Source of the DNA: Xanthobacteraceae bacterium
GTDB taxonomy: Bacteria > Pseudomonadota > Alphaproteobacteria > Rhizobiales > Xanthobacteraceae
Direction of reading: 5' to 3'
NCBI GenBank assembly: GCA_031291445.1
Contig: JARLJA010000069.1
Location: 1 to 54,045 of the forward strand
Length of the DNA stretch: 54,045 nt
The stretch's first letter is position 1. Each line of letters begins with the position of its first letter. The position numbers and the translations under genes are program-made. Of the stretch, positions 43,201-51,195 are shown piece by piece. The notes beneath the pieces were generated by a model. The model was not told the DNA's origin and ran no database searches. It saw only the letters and a list, made by a program, of their open reading frames with translations.

Positions 43201-44067
43201 ATGAAGACAATTCTCGTGCCGGCCGGCGGCGGGCCGAAGGACGACGCCGTGTTCGACACCGCGCTCGCGCTCGCTCGGCTGTTCTCGGCCCATCTCGACT
43301 TCTATCACGTCAGGCTGGGCACCGGTGAGGCGGCGATCTATACGCCGCACGCGGCGTCCGGCGCCGGCGCCGGGCTGCGCAGCGCGCAGGCCGGCCTGAA
43401 AGCCAAGCTCGATACCCGGGCAGCCGCGGCCTACAGCCATGTTCAGGAGTTCTGCCGCCACCACGCCATCGCGGTGGTGGACGGCCCCCGTGGCAGCGAC
43501 GACGTCTCGGCCAGCTGGCGCGAGGAGGTCGGCGGCAGCGTGCAGCTGATGCAGAAGCGCGCGCGCTACAGCGACCTGGTGGTGATGGGCCGGCATACGA
43601 CGCCCAACGGACTGCCGCCCGATCTGGTCGAGCTCCTGCTGCTGGGGTGCGGACGCCCCGTGGTGATCGCGCCCAGGTCGCCGCCCAAGACGCTCACCGG
43701 CACCGTCGCGATCTGCTGGAAGGAAAGCGCCGAAGCGGGCCGCGCGGTCTCCGCCGCGATGCCGATCCTGCGCCATGCGGCGCGTGTCGTCGTGTTCGGC
43801 GCGCGGGAAGGCGGCAGCCCCGCCACCGGCGCCGACGACCTTGCGCGGTATCTGACCGCGCACGGCATCCGGGCCGAGACGCGCGATGTCGACGTCCATC
43901 GCGCCTCGACGTCGAAGGCCCTGCTGTCGGCCGTGCAGGACTGCGGAGCCGATCTGGTGGTGATGGGCGCTTATGGCCACAGCCGCCTGCGCGAGGTGGT
44001 GTTCGGCGGATGCACCCAGAGCTTCATTCAGGAGGCCGACAACGCCGCGCTGTTCATGCTGCATTGA
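43201..44067 (+). CDS. Universal stress protein with two UspA domains
   Basis: This 288-residue protein has two alpha/beta domains. The first starts MKTILVPAGGGPKDDAVFDT, and the second has VAICWKESAEAGRAVSAAMP and ends LVVMGAYGHSRLREVVFGGC. The second domain carries the G-x-G-(x9)-G(S/T)-like phosphate loop near the end, partly changed (GGCTQS). Tandem UspA proteins in this group respond to nutrient or oxygen stress. It is followed 68 bases later by the transglutaminase-like gene on the same strand. Confidence 0.9.
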   Translation: MKTILVPAGGGPKDDAVFDTALALARLFSAHLDFYHVRLGTGEAAIYTPHAASGAGAGLRSAQAGLKAKLDTRAAAAYSHVQEFCRHHAIAVVDGPRGSDDVSASWREEVGGSVQLMQKRARYSDLVVMGRHTTPNGLPPDLVELLLLGCGRPVVIAPRSPPKTLTGTVAICWKESAEAGRAVSAAMPILRHAARVVVFGAREGGSPATGADDLARYLTAHGIRAETRDVDVHRASTSKALLSAVQDCGADLVVMGAYGHSRLREVVFGGCTQSFIQEADNAALFMLH

Positions 44068-44135
44068 GAAGCGTATCGTCGCCACGCACGAGACCGGAGC
44101 CGTCGAACGAGGCCGATCGAAACTGGAGGCGCCGC

Positions 44136-44942
44136 GTGAAAATCCGCTTCGGCTACGAGATGATCTACGACTTTCCGCAGCCGGCACCGATGATCACGGT
44201 CCTGGGAGCGCATTTTACGCGGGCGTCGGACATCATCGTTCCGGACTTTCTGACCACCGACCCCTCCGTTCCGATCACCCCTTACCGTGACGGTTTCGGC
44301 AACTGGTGCAGCCGGTTCGTCGCGCCGGCGGGACGCATGCGCCTGGCGGCCGATGGAACCATCCGCGACACCGGCCTGCCCGACGTGGTGATGCCCGGGG
44401 CCTGGCAACACGCGGTGGAGGAATTGCCCGACGAGACAATCGTGTACCTTCTCGGCAGTCGCTATTGCGAAACCGACCGCATGTCCGACGTGGCCTGGAA
44501 GCTGTTCGAGAAGACCGGGCCCGGATGGCCGCGCGTTCAGGCGATCTGCGATTTCGTCCACAACCGCATTCAGTTCGGCTACGAGCATGCGCGTGCGACC
44601 AGGACCGCCTGGGAGGCTTTCAACGAGTGCAGGGGCGTCTGTCGCGACTACGCCCACCTGGCCATCACGTTCTGCCGCTGCATGAACATTCCGGCCAGAT
44701 ATTGCACCGGTTATCTCGGCGACATCGGCATGCAGCCGCCCTTTGGTCCGGGCGATTTCGCCGCCTGGTTCGAAGCCTATATCGGCGGGCGCTGGTACAC
44801 CTTCGACGCGCGCAACAACGTGCGGCGGATCGGGCGCATCCTGATCGCGCAGGGCCGTGACGCGGCCGATGTCCCCATTACCCACATCTTCGGCCCCAAC
44901 ACGCTGGCCAGCTTCAAGGTGTGGACCGACGAAGTCACCTGA
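44136..44942 (+). CDS. Transglutaminase-like protein lacking the usual catalytic His
   Basis: This 268-residue protein starts with the beta-rich N-terminal domain of bacterial transglutaminase-like proteins (FGYEMIYDFPQPAPMITVLG). The core includes FNECRGVCRDYAHLAITFCR with the catalytic Cys, and DFAAWFEAYIGGRWYTFDAR with the Asp region. The usual His precedes Trp in the second motif (HAWxE). Here it is Ala (AAWFE), so the protease or amidase triad is incomplete. I recall relatives with Ser or another residue there. The GTG start at 44136 has GGAGG six bases upstream. Its activity is doubtful, and binding or a changed chemistry is possible. Confidence 0.85.
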   Translation: MKIRFGYEMIYDFPQPAPMITVLGAHFTRASDIIVPDFLTTDPSVPITPYRDGFGNWCSRFVAPAGRMRLAADGTIRDTGLPDVVMPGAWQHAVEELPDETIVYLLGSRYCETDRMSDVAWKLFEKTGPGWPRVQAICDFVHNRIQFGYEHARATRTAWEAFNECRGVCRDYAHLAITFCRCMNIPARYCTGYLGDIGMQPPFGPGDFAAWFEAYIGGRWYTFDARNNVRRIGRILIAQGRDAADVPITHIFGPNTLASFKVWTDEVT

Positions 44943-45096
44943 GAGCGGGAAGGGGCTTCGCAGGCCAGGCCGGGCGGAAACTCGGCCGACCAGATGGACA
45001 TTTCGGCCCCCGACGTCTGCTCTGCAGATTGGGCCCTCAGAGCGCGCCGCGCAATCTCTCGCACGGGCCGCGGAAGTTTTGTGGCCACTTGGACGC

Positions 45097-45996
45097 TCAG
45101 GTCTGCGGGGTGAAGACCTTGCTCGGGAAGCTTTGGTCGATAACGTCCAGGAAGGCGCGGATCTTTGCCCCCACGAGGCGCCGGGAGCTTTGCAGCGCCC
45201 AGATCTCCACCGGAGGCGCATCCGCCACGCCCCATAGGGCCAGTCGGCCCGCGGCGACGTCGTCGGCAACGAGAAGTTTGGGCAGCAGGGCGACACCCGC
45301 CCCCGCCAGAGTCGCATCGCGCACCATCAGCAGCGAGGACAGGCGCAGCAGGGGCTGCGGCTTCAGCGTCAGCGCCGCGCCCTCCGCGGAACGCATGCGC
45401 CAGAGGCGGTTTGACGGCATCGCAGCGAGGACCACCGCCCCGACCGAGACTTCGACAGGCGTCGTCCCCTCGACATCGGGCCTGGGCAGGTCCGGCGCGG
45501 CCACGATCAACCGCTCGTCGGTCATGAAACGTCGCCCGACCAGCCGCTCGTCCGGCGCAGGGTCGATGCGGATTACCAAGTCATAGCCATCCTCGACCGG
45601 ATCGACCACGCGGTCCTCGGCGACGATCTCCAGCTGGACGTCCGGATAGGCCAGGGCGAAACGCGCGCCGATCCGGCCAAGCGCGACATGCGCGAATACG
45701 ACCGGCGCGCTGACGCGCAGCCGCCCGCGCGGGACCGAAGCGCCCAGGACGACGGCTTCCCCTGCCTCAGCGATTTCGGCCAGCAGCCCCTCGGTGCGCG
45801 CATACAGGGCGCGGCCTTCTTCGGTCAGGCGCAGGGTGTGCGTGCCCCGATCAATCAGCCTCACGCCCAGGCTCTGCTCCAGCTCTGCCACCCGGCGCGA
45901 CAGGGTCGCCTTGGACCTGCCGGAGAAACGCGCGGCGCGGCTGAAGCCACCTTGGGCGGCCACGAGATTGAAATCGGCTAGGGCTTCCAGGTCCAT
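45097..45996 (-). CDS. LysR-family transcriptional regulator
   Basis: This 299-residue protein has an N-terminal winged helix-turn-helix (LADFNLVAAQGGFSRAARFS, then KATLSRRVAELEQSLGVRLI, then LTEEGRALYARTEGLLAEIA) and a two-lobed effector domain (FAHVALGRIGARFALAYPDV). ATG 45996 is used. The frame stays open far upstream, but that part is the antisense of the NmrA gene. It is divergent from the NmrA-like gene, the usual layout for a LysR protein and its target. Confidence 0.92.
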   Translation of the reverse strand: MDLEALADFNLVAAQGGFSRAARFSGRSKATLSRRVAELEQSLGVRLIDRGTHTLRLTEEGRALYARTEGLLAEIAEAGEAVVLGASVPRGRLRVSAPVVFAHVALGRIGARFALAYPDVQLEIVAEDRVVDPVEDGYDLVIRIDPAPDERLVGRRFMTDERLIVAAPDLPRPDVEGTTPVEVSVGAVVLAAMPSNRLWRMRSAEGAALTLKPQPLLRLSSLLMVRDATLAGAGVALLPKLLVADDVAAGRLALWGVADAPPVEIWALQSSRRLVGAKIRAFLDVIDQSFPSKVFTPQT

Positions 45997-46116
45997 TTGT
46001 CGTCTCAAATTTGGAACGAGTTGTTCTAGATATGCCACCCTCTCCAAAAATCTGGAACGTCTATCTTCAGCCTCAAGCCACGGCGCTTTCCGCGCCCTTC
46101 TTGAGGAGATTTCCAC
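45997..46116. promoter_or_regulatory. LysR/NmrA divergent promoter region
   Basis: These 120 bases separate the divergent genes. A dyad GAAC-GAGTT-GTTC lies at 46014-46026. TGGAAC recurs near 46054. Such dyads are candidate LysR binding sites, but the exact one cannot be decided by eye. Confidence 0.4.
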
Positions 46117-46995
46117 ATGACGATCCTGGTCACAGGCAGCACTGGCACCATCGGCTCTCAGGTGCTGACCCATTTGCAAGGTCAAGGCGCGGAAGTGCGG
46201 GCCCTGACGCGTTCGCGGGAAAAGGCCCAAGTCCCGGCCGGCGTGGTCCCGGTCGGGGGCGAGCTCGGCGACATCGACTCCTTCCGCTCGGCCATGACCG
46301 GCGTCAGCACCCTTTTTCTGCTGGTCCCCAACCTGGCCGACGAACTGACCCAGGCCATGCTGGCGCTTACCGTCGCGCGAGAAGCCGGCGTCCAGGGAGT
46401 GGTCTATCTGTCCGTGTTCAAGGGCGAGGCCTATGCCGACGTGCCGCATTTCGCGGGCAAGGCCACGGTCGAACGCATGATCGAGGCTCTCGACCTGCCG
46501 GCGACGGCGCTGCGGCCGGCCTATTTCATCCAGAACGACCTGCGCCAGAAGGACCTGCTGCTGGGGCCGGGCGTCTATGGCGCGCCGATCGGCGGCAAGG
46601 GGGTGTCCATGGTCGATATCCGCGATATCGCCGCCGCCGCCGCCGTGGAGCTCTTGCGGCGCGAGCGGGCGCCGGGCGCGCTTTCCCATGACGTCTACGA
46701 CCTCGTCGGGCCCGATAGCCTGACCGGGGAAGCCGTCGCGGCGACCTGGAGCGAGGCGCTCGGCCGGCCCGTCCGCTACGGCGGCGACGACCTCGTCGTC
46801 ATGGAGCAGCGGATGAAGGCCATGCTTCCAGGCTGGCACGCTCTGGATCTGCGTTTGATGTTCCAGCGTTACCAGAGCGACGGCGCCGCGGCCGATCCCG
46901 CCGCGATCAAGCGGCTCACGACCCTGCTCGGCCGCCCCCCGCGGTCCTACCGCGACTTCGCCCGAGACGCCGCCGCCCAGTGGGCGAAGGCCTGA
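46117..46995 (+). CDS. NmrA/NAD(P)H-binding family protein (SDR superfamily)
   Basis: This 292-residue protein opens with the Rossmann nucleotide loop ILVTGSTGTIGSQVLTHLQG and continues VRALTRSREKA. The mid-part LRPAYFIQNDLRQ and the C-terminal LLGRPPRSYRDFARD are typical of NmrA/QOR2-type quinone-reductase-like proteins, which bind NAD(P)H and act as oxidoreductases or redox sensors. It starts 120 bases from the divergent LysR gene and is probably its target. Its SD is TGAGGAG, five bases plus before the ATG. Confidence 0.9.
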   Translation: MTILVTGSTGTIGSQVLTHLQGQGAEVRALTRSREKAQVPAGVVPVGGELGDIDSFRSAMTGVSTLFLLVPNLADELTQAMLALTVAREAGVQGVVYLSVFKGEAYADVPHFAGKATVERMIEALDLPATALRPAYFIQNDLRQKDLLLGPGVYGAPIGGKGVSMVDIRDIAAAAAVELLRRERAPGALSHDVYDLVGPDSLTGEAVAATWSEALGRPVRYGGDDLVVMEQRMKAMLPGWHALDLRLMFQRYQSDGAAADPAAIKRLTTLLGRPPRSYRDFARDAAAQWAKA

Positions 46996-47020
46996 CCAGC
47001 GAAGCTCCAGGAGAGACGCC

Positions 47021-47146
47021 ATGACCGACCTGCACCCCCTCGCCGTCGAAGACGCGCCCGTCTTGGCCGCCATGCGGCAGGCGACCGCCCCGCTCTATAT
47101 CCCAGCCGACGACGCCGTCCCCTCCACCCCACTCAAGGGAGCTTGA
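47021..47146 (+). pseudogene. N-terminal remnant, probably of an alpha/beta-hydrolase esterase
   Basis: A 41-codon frame with a good ribosome site (CAGGAGAGACGCC) reads MTDLHPLAVEDAPVLAAMRQ, then ATAPLYIPADDAVPSTPLKG, then A and stop. The beginning resembles the N-terminus of acetyl-hydrolase-type esterases, which are normally near 300 residues, but no catalytic part follows. It appears to be a truncated gene between the NmrA-like gene and the gene at 47149. The stop lies two bases before the next ATG, so it may still be translated. Confidence 0.35.
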
Positions 47147-47148
47147 TC

Positions 47149-47532
47149 ATGACACGCGTATTGTTTGTCGGGCAGAAGCCCGAAACCGTCGACTTTTCCG
47201 ACCCCTCCCTGCCGCCAGGGTTCAATGCCGAAAAAATCCAGGCGGGCATCGACATCGCGAAGACGACGATGACCGAACGCGGCTGGGACGGCGATCTATG
47301 CATGATCGCCCCCGACAACAGCGGCATAGCGATGCTGGCCGCGCAGTTGGCGAAGGCGGACTACGATTGCGTCGTGATCGGAGGCGGCCTGCGCCTTCCG
47401 CCCAAGAGCCTGCCGTTCTTCGAGCGGGTCGTGAACGCCGTTCACCAGCGCGCTCCCAAAGCCGCTATCGCGTTCAACACCCGTCCAGAGGATACGGCGG
47501 AGGCTGCGGCGCGGTGGATCGGTGCGGATTGA
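47149..47532 (+). CDS. Hypothetical protein, 127 aa
   Basis: I do not know the family by name. It is a small alpha/beta protein: FVGQKPETVDFSDPSLPPGF, then AGIDIAKTTMTERGWDGDLC, then YDCVVIGGGLRLPPKSLPFF and a helical end. The GGG in VVIGGGLR and the Rossmann-like alternation could suggest a nucleotide or cofactor site. ATG 47149 is preceded by AAGGGAGC. It is probably in the transcript of the NmrA-like gene. Confidence 0.75.
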   Translation: MTRVLFVGQKPETVDFSDPSLPPGFNAEKIQAGIDIAKTTMTERGWDGDLCMIAPDNSGIAMLAAQLAKADYDCVVIGGGLRLPPKSLPFFERVVNAVHQRAPKAAIAFNTRPEDTAEAAARWIGAD

Positions 47533-47655
47533 CGGCGAGGCGCGCGCCATGACCGGCAGGCTCAGTTTCCCGGTGCCTGGTCAGTTTGAATTTCAGCTCT
47601 GCGTGAGAGCCAACGGCAGCTATCAGGCGTGCGGACCTCCTGATATAGGACGGCA

Positions 47656-48078
47656 ATGCTGAAACTCACCTGTCTCTGCGGTCAAGTCCGCATCGAAGTG
47701 GCGAAGCGCCCGGACTTCATCAACGAGTGCAATTGCACGCTTTGCAGCAAGTCTGGCGCTCGCTGGTCCTATTTTCACCCCTCCGATGTCAGCATCAAGG
47801 GCGCGACCAGAGACTATAGCCGGGAAGACAAAGACGATCCGGCCGCAGAAATCCACTTCTGCGGCCGATGTGGTTCGACGACGCATTTCACTCTGACGCA
47901 GAGCGCCATATCGAAATTCGGCAATGTCCAGACGGGCGTTAACATGTCGCTGGCAGATGAAAGCGATCTCGTCGGAATCGAGCTTCGTTACCCTGACGGA
48001 CGGGCTTGGTCGGGCGGGGCCGACTTCGGCTATGTGCGGGAGCCCCGAGTCATTGGCCAAAGCGCGGCTTCGCAATGA
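47656..48078 (+). CDS. GFA-family (glutathione-dependent formaldehyde-activating-like) protein
   Basis: This 140-residue zinc protein has the Cys pattern of the GFA domain: CLCGQVRIEV, then ECNCTLCSKSGARWSYF, then HFCGRCGSTTHFTL. These ligate two zinc ions in the founding enzyme Gfa. Most members have unknown substrates. The frame begins at ATG 47656 and has a normal length. There is no obvious operon partner. Confidence 0.92.
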   Translation: MLKLTCLCGQVRIEVAKRPDFINECNCTLCSKSGARWSYFHPSDVSIKGATRDYSREDKDDPAAEIHFCGRCGSTTHFTLTQSAISKFGNVQTGVNMSLADESDLVGIELRYPDGRAWSGGADFGYVREPRVIGQSAASQ

Positions 48079-48137
48079 CGACTTGGCGCCGGGCGTGAGG
48101 GCGGACGACGCATCAGGCCCGGAAGCTTTATAACAGG

Positions 48138-48171
48138 TAAACTGAAAAGTTTATCTTTACAGTTATCTGTA
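48138..48171 (+). promoter_or_regulatory. Two palindromes in the MarR promoter (likely operator)
   Basis: TAAACT-GAAA-AGTTTA is a perfect dyad (48138-48153). TACAG-TTAT-CTGTA (48158-48171) is a second perfect dyad. Both lie within 55 bases upstream of the MarR start at 48191, in an AT-rich island. MarR proteins usually repress their own operon from such sites. The start has no clear ribosome site, so a leaderless transcript is possible. Confidence 0.6.
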
Positions 48172-48190
48172 TATATGGCATCCACGCGTC

Positions 48191-48643
48191 ATGGATGCTT
48201 CGTCAGACGATTCCCGCCCGGCACGCGCCTCCGCCCTGGCGGCGGAACTCCGAGCCCTGGTCGGCAAGCTGAAGCGCCGGCTGCGCGAGCAGGGGGACGC
48301 CGCAGATTTGACGCCGTCCCAGGTGTCGGTGCTGCTTCGCCTCGAAAAGGACGGACAGGCCACCACGTCGAGCCTCGCGCGCGCGGAGGGCATGCGGCCG
48401 CAGTCCATGGCCACGGTCATCGCCGCGCTCGAAGCCGCTGGTCTGGTGAGTGGCGCGCCGGATCCGGCCGACGGGCGACGGGTCCTGCTGTCGCTCACGG
48501 ACGCCTGCCGCCAATGGGTCCAGGAGGGACGCGCGGCGCGGCAGGATTGGCTGTCGCGACGGCTCCAGGCGCGGCTGTCCATCGACGAACTGGACGTCGT
48601 CGCCACCGCGGTCGAACTCCTCAACCGCCTCGTCGACGACTGA
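48191..48643 (+). CDS. MarR-family transcriptional regulator
   Basis: This 150-residue winged-helix protein reads LTPSQVSVLLRLEKDGQATT, then SLARAEGMRPQSMATVIAAL, then EAAGLVSGAPDPADGRRVLL and SLTDACRQWV. The last of these is the wing with its DGRR motif. MarR proteins form dimers that respond to phenolic or oxidative compounds. It is the first gene before the isochorismatase, a membrane protein and an MFS exporter, all on the plus strand, and probably represses them. Confidence 0.93.
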   Translation: MDASSDDSRPARASALAAELRALVGKLKRRLREQGDAADLTPSQVSVLLRLEKDGQATTSSLARAEGMRPQSMATVIAALEAAGLVSGAPDPADGRRVLLSLTDACRQWVQEGRAARQDWLSRRLQARLSIDELDVVATAVELLNRLVDD

Positions 48644-48690
48644 GCGGCTCCCCCGAACTCGCCGAAATCACATTTCTCGAGAGGACATCC

Positions 48691-49257
48691 ATGGCGCTGA
48701 CGACCCTCGACCCGAACACCGCCCTGCTGGTGGTCGACCTGCAGAAGGGCCTTGTCGGCTCGCCCTTCAACCATCCCGTCGCAGACGTGGTGGCTCGGGC
48801 CCGGGCGCTGATCGACGCCTTCCGCGGGCACGCCCTGCCGGTCGTGCTGATCAACGTCGCCGGCGGCGCCCCGGGCCGCACGGAGCAGCCGCGGCGTCAT
48901 GGCGGCGCGTTTCCGGAGGGCTTCACCGACTTCATCCCTGAACTCGGTCACCAGCCGGACGACATCGTCGTGACCAAGCGCACCTGGGGCGCCTTCGCCG
49001 GTACGGACCTCGAAGCGCGTCTCAAGACGGCGGGCGTCACCCAAGTGGTCGTCATCGGCGTCGCCACCGCAACCGGCGTGGAGGCGACGGCACGCCAGGC
49101 CTACGAGCACGGGTTCAACGTCACGCTGGCGACCGACGCCATGACCGACACGCGTCCCGAGGCTCACGACTACAGCATCAAGAACGTCTTCCCGCGGCTG
49201 GGGGAGACCGGAACCAGCCAGGAGATCATCGACCTCCTGCAGACGAGGAGCGCGTGA
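48691..49257 (+). CDS. Isochorismatase-family protein with changed catalytic Cys
   Basis: This 188-residue protein has the isochorismatase/nicotinamidase fold: NTALLVVDLQKGLVGSPFNH (Asp of the triad), then VVTKRTWGAFAGTDLEARLK (Lys) and VVVIGVATATGVEATARQAY. In active cysteine hydrolases the third motif has Cys before the conserved Val (CVxxTAR). Here it is Gly (TGVEATAR). As I recall, a branch of the family shares this GVExTAR form. The enzyme may not be a hydrolase of the usual type. The ATG has GAGGACATCC upstream. The gene is in the MarR operon. Confidence 0.88.
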   Translation: MALTTLDPNTALLVVDLQKGLVGSPFNHPVADVVARARALIDAFRGHALPVVLINVAGGAPGRTEQPRRHGGAFPEGFTDFIPELGHQPDDIVVTKRTWGAFAGTDLEARLKTAGVTQVVVIGVATATGVEATARQAYEHGFNVTLATDAMTDTRPEAHDYSIKNVFPRLGETGTSQEIIDLLQTRSA

Positions 49258-49258
49258 C

Positions 49259-49588
49259 ATGCCGTGGATTCATCTGGTGTCCTATTTCTTCGGCGGGGCG
49301 TTCCTGGCCAACGCCGTTCCGCACCTCGTCAGCGGCATGATGGGCAGGCCGTTCCAGAGCCCGTTCGCCAAGCCGCCCGGGCAAGGTCTGTCCTCCTCGA
49401 CCGTCAACGTGCTCTGGGGCTTCTTCAACCTCGTCGTCGGGTATCTTCTCGTCTGCCGTGTCGGCGACTTCGAACTGCGTGATCCGTCCGACGTCGCGGC
49501 GCTGGGGCTCGGCATGCTCTTGCTGTCGGTCGCGATGGCGCGGATGTTCGGCCGCTTCAACGGCGGCAATGCGCCGGATCGGTCTTGA
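49259..49588 (+). CDS. Small membrane protein, 109 aa
   Basis: It has three hydrophobic segments: HLVSYFFGGAFLANAVPHLV, then VNVLWGFFNLVVGYLLV, then VAALGLGMLLLSVAMARMF. I recognise no domain name with certainty. It starts two bases after the stop of the isochorismatase gene and its own stop overlaps the MFS start (TTGA), so it is translated within the operon and may assist the exporter. Confidence 0.8.
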   Translation: MPWIHLVSYFFGGAFLANAVPHLVSGMMGRPFQSPFAKPPGQGLSSSTVNVLWGFFNLVVGYLLVCRVGDFELRDPSDVAALGLGMLLLSVAMARMFGRFNGGNAPDRS

Positions 49589-50847
49589 GGATCCCGGGCG
49601 CCGGCGTCTTCCGCTCGCTCGGGAACTCCAACTACCGTCTCTGGGCCGTGGGCGCGTTCGTCTCGAATATCGGGACGTGGATGCAGCGCGTCGCCCAGGA
49701 CTGGCTGGTGCTCACTGAGCTCACGCACCACAGCGCCTCGGCCGTGGGCGTCGTCATGGCGCTGCAGTTCGGGCCGCAGCTTCTGCTCCTGCCGTGGACC
49801 GGCTTCGCCGCCGACCATTTCAACCAGCGCAAGCTATTGATCGCGACCCAGGCGGCGATGGGCGCGCTGGCGCTGGTGCTGGGAGGCCTCACGGTCGCCG
49901 GCGTGGTCCAGCTCTGGCAGGTCTATGTGCTCGCGCTGCTTCAGGGCTGCGCCGCCGCGTTCGACGCTCCCGTGCGCCAGACCTTCGTCGGCGAACTGGT
50001 CGGCGACGAGGACCTGCCGAACGCGGTCGCGCTCAACTCGACCTCCTTCAACGCGGCGCGGATGATCGGACCGGCGGTCGCCGGCCTGACCATCGCGGCG
50101 ATCGGCACCGGCTGGGCCTTCGTGCTCAACGGGGCCTCGTTCGTCGCGGTGCTGATCTCGCTCGCCCGGCTGCGGGTGGCCGACCTGCGTCCCAGCGCGC
50201 GGGCGGCACGCGCCAAGGGCAGCTTCCGCGAAGGCACCCGCTACGTGTGGGGCCGCCCCGACCTCAGGACGATCCTGGTCATGCTGTTCCTGATCGGGAC
50301 GTTCGGCCTGAACTTCCCGATCTTCACCTCGACCATGGCGGTCGGGGTCTTCCACGCCGACGCGCGCGGGTTCGGCCTGCTGTCGTCGATGATGGCGATC
50401 GGTACGGTGTCCGGCGCCTTGATTGCCGCCGGCCGTGACAAGATCGGGTTCGGCTCGCTGCTGCTGGGAGCGGGCGTCTTCGGAACAGGCTGCACGCTCG
50501 GCGCCTTTGCGCCGAGCTATTGGCTGTTCGCCGGCGCGCTCGTCGTGACCGGCGTGGCCGCCTTGACCTTCACCAACGCCACCAACAGCCTGATGCAACT
50601 CTCGACCGCGCCGTCCATGCGCGGGCGCGTGATGGCGCTTCGCATCGGCATCGGGCTCGGGGGCACGCCGGTCGGCGCGCCCATCGTCGGATGGGTCGCC
50701 GACAGTTTCGGTCCCCGCTGGGCGCTCGGCGTCGGGGCGGCGTCCGGTTTCGCCGCCGCCGTGGTGGCGGCCGGCTTCCTTCTCCGACAGTCCGGTCGCG
50801 CCGAAGCCGGCAGCGGCGATCCAGCGCCAAACAGCGATCCCACTTAG
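49585..50847 (+). CDS. MFS transporter (EntS-like exporter family)
   Basis: This 420-residue protein has twelve membrane helices. It opens FRSLGNSNYRLWAVGAFVSN, then IGTWMQRVAQDWLVLTELTH, the typical start of the EntS/TMR group of proton-driven exporters. It also has VALNSTSFNAARMIGPAVAG in helix 5 and RGRVMALRIGIGLGGTPVGA in helix 10-11. The TTG start at 49585 overlaps the previous stop. With MarR upstream, an efflux function for a small toxic compound is the likely role. Confidence 0.9.
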   Translation: MRIPGAGVFRSLGNSNYRLWAVGAFVSNIGTWMQRVAQDWLVLTELTHHSASAVGVVMALQFGPQLLLLPWTGFAADHFNQRKLLIATQAAMGALALVLGGLTVAGVVQLWQVYVLALLQGCAAAFDAPVRQTFVGELVGDEDLPNAVALNSTSFNAARMIGPAVAGLTIAAIGTGWAFVLNGASFVAVLISLARLRVADLRPSARAARAKGSFREGTRYVWGRPDLRTILVMLFLIGTFGLNFPIFTSTMAVGVFHADARGFGLLSSMMAIGTVSGALIAAGRDKIGFGSLLLGAGVFGTGCTLGAFAPSYWLFAGALVVTGVAALTFTNATNSLMQLSTAPSMRGRVMALRIGIGLGGTPVGAPIVGWVADSFGPRWALGVGAASGFAAAVVAAGFLLRQSGRAEAGSGDPAPNSDPT

Positions 50848-51017
50848 AATTTGCAGGAGGTCCGCGGGGGTGCCGGGAGCGCAGGGGTCGGACGGCGAAC
50901 CGCCTAATTTTTTTCACGACCAAAATTCATCAAATTTTACACGTTCAAGTTGTATATTCGCCGCATGGAACATGTGGCCGGGAGAATGCCGGGCCACTTC
51001 ACACCAGGAGGTGGAAC

Positions 51018-51182
51018 ATGAAGCGCATAATTTCGGCGTTTTGGGCCGACCGGACCGGCGCAACCGCCATCGAATACGGGCTGATCGCGGCCGGCATCAG
51101 CCTCGCCATCATCGCCGCCGTCAACGGGCTCGGTTCGGCGCTGAGCAGCTCGTTCACGTCGATTTCGACCTCGCTGAAATAG
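51018..51182 (+). CDS. Flp-type IVb pilin (54 aa)
   Basis: It is a short pilin of the Flp/Tad family: FWADRTGATAIEYGLIAAGI, then SLAIIAAVNGLGSALSS. The prepilin site TAIEYG carries the conserved Glu five residues after cleavage by the CpaA/TadV peptidase. AGGAGG seven bases before the ATG gives strong translation. No tad/cpa assembly genes are nearby, so it is a stand-alone pilin. The AT-rich stretch 50900-50970 upstream is the likely promoter. Confidence 0.93.
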   Translation: MKRIISAFWADRTGATAIEYGLIAAGISLAIIAAVNGLGSALSSSFTSISTSLK

Positions 51183-51195
51183 CGCCCCCGCTTCG

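Noticed and set aside
42758-43204. 148-aa frame starting at the end of the OpgC-like gene
   Set aside because: After about 45 residues it becomes Pro/Ser/Ala noise overlapping the clear membrane protein at 42904 in another frame.
45097-47073. 658-aa frame reading through the LysR gene into the antisense of the NmrA gene
   Set aside because: LysR proteins are about 300 residues and the ATG at 45996 starts the winged helix. The upstream part is antisense.
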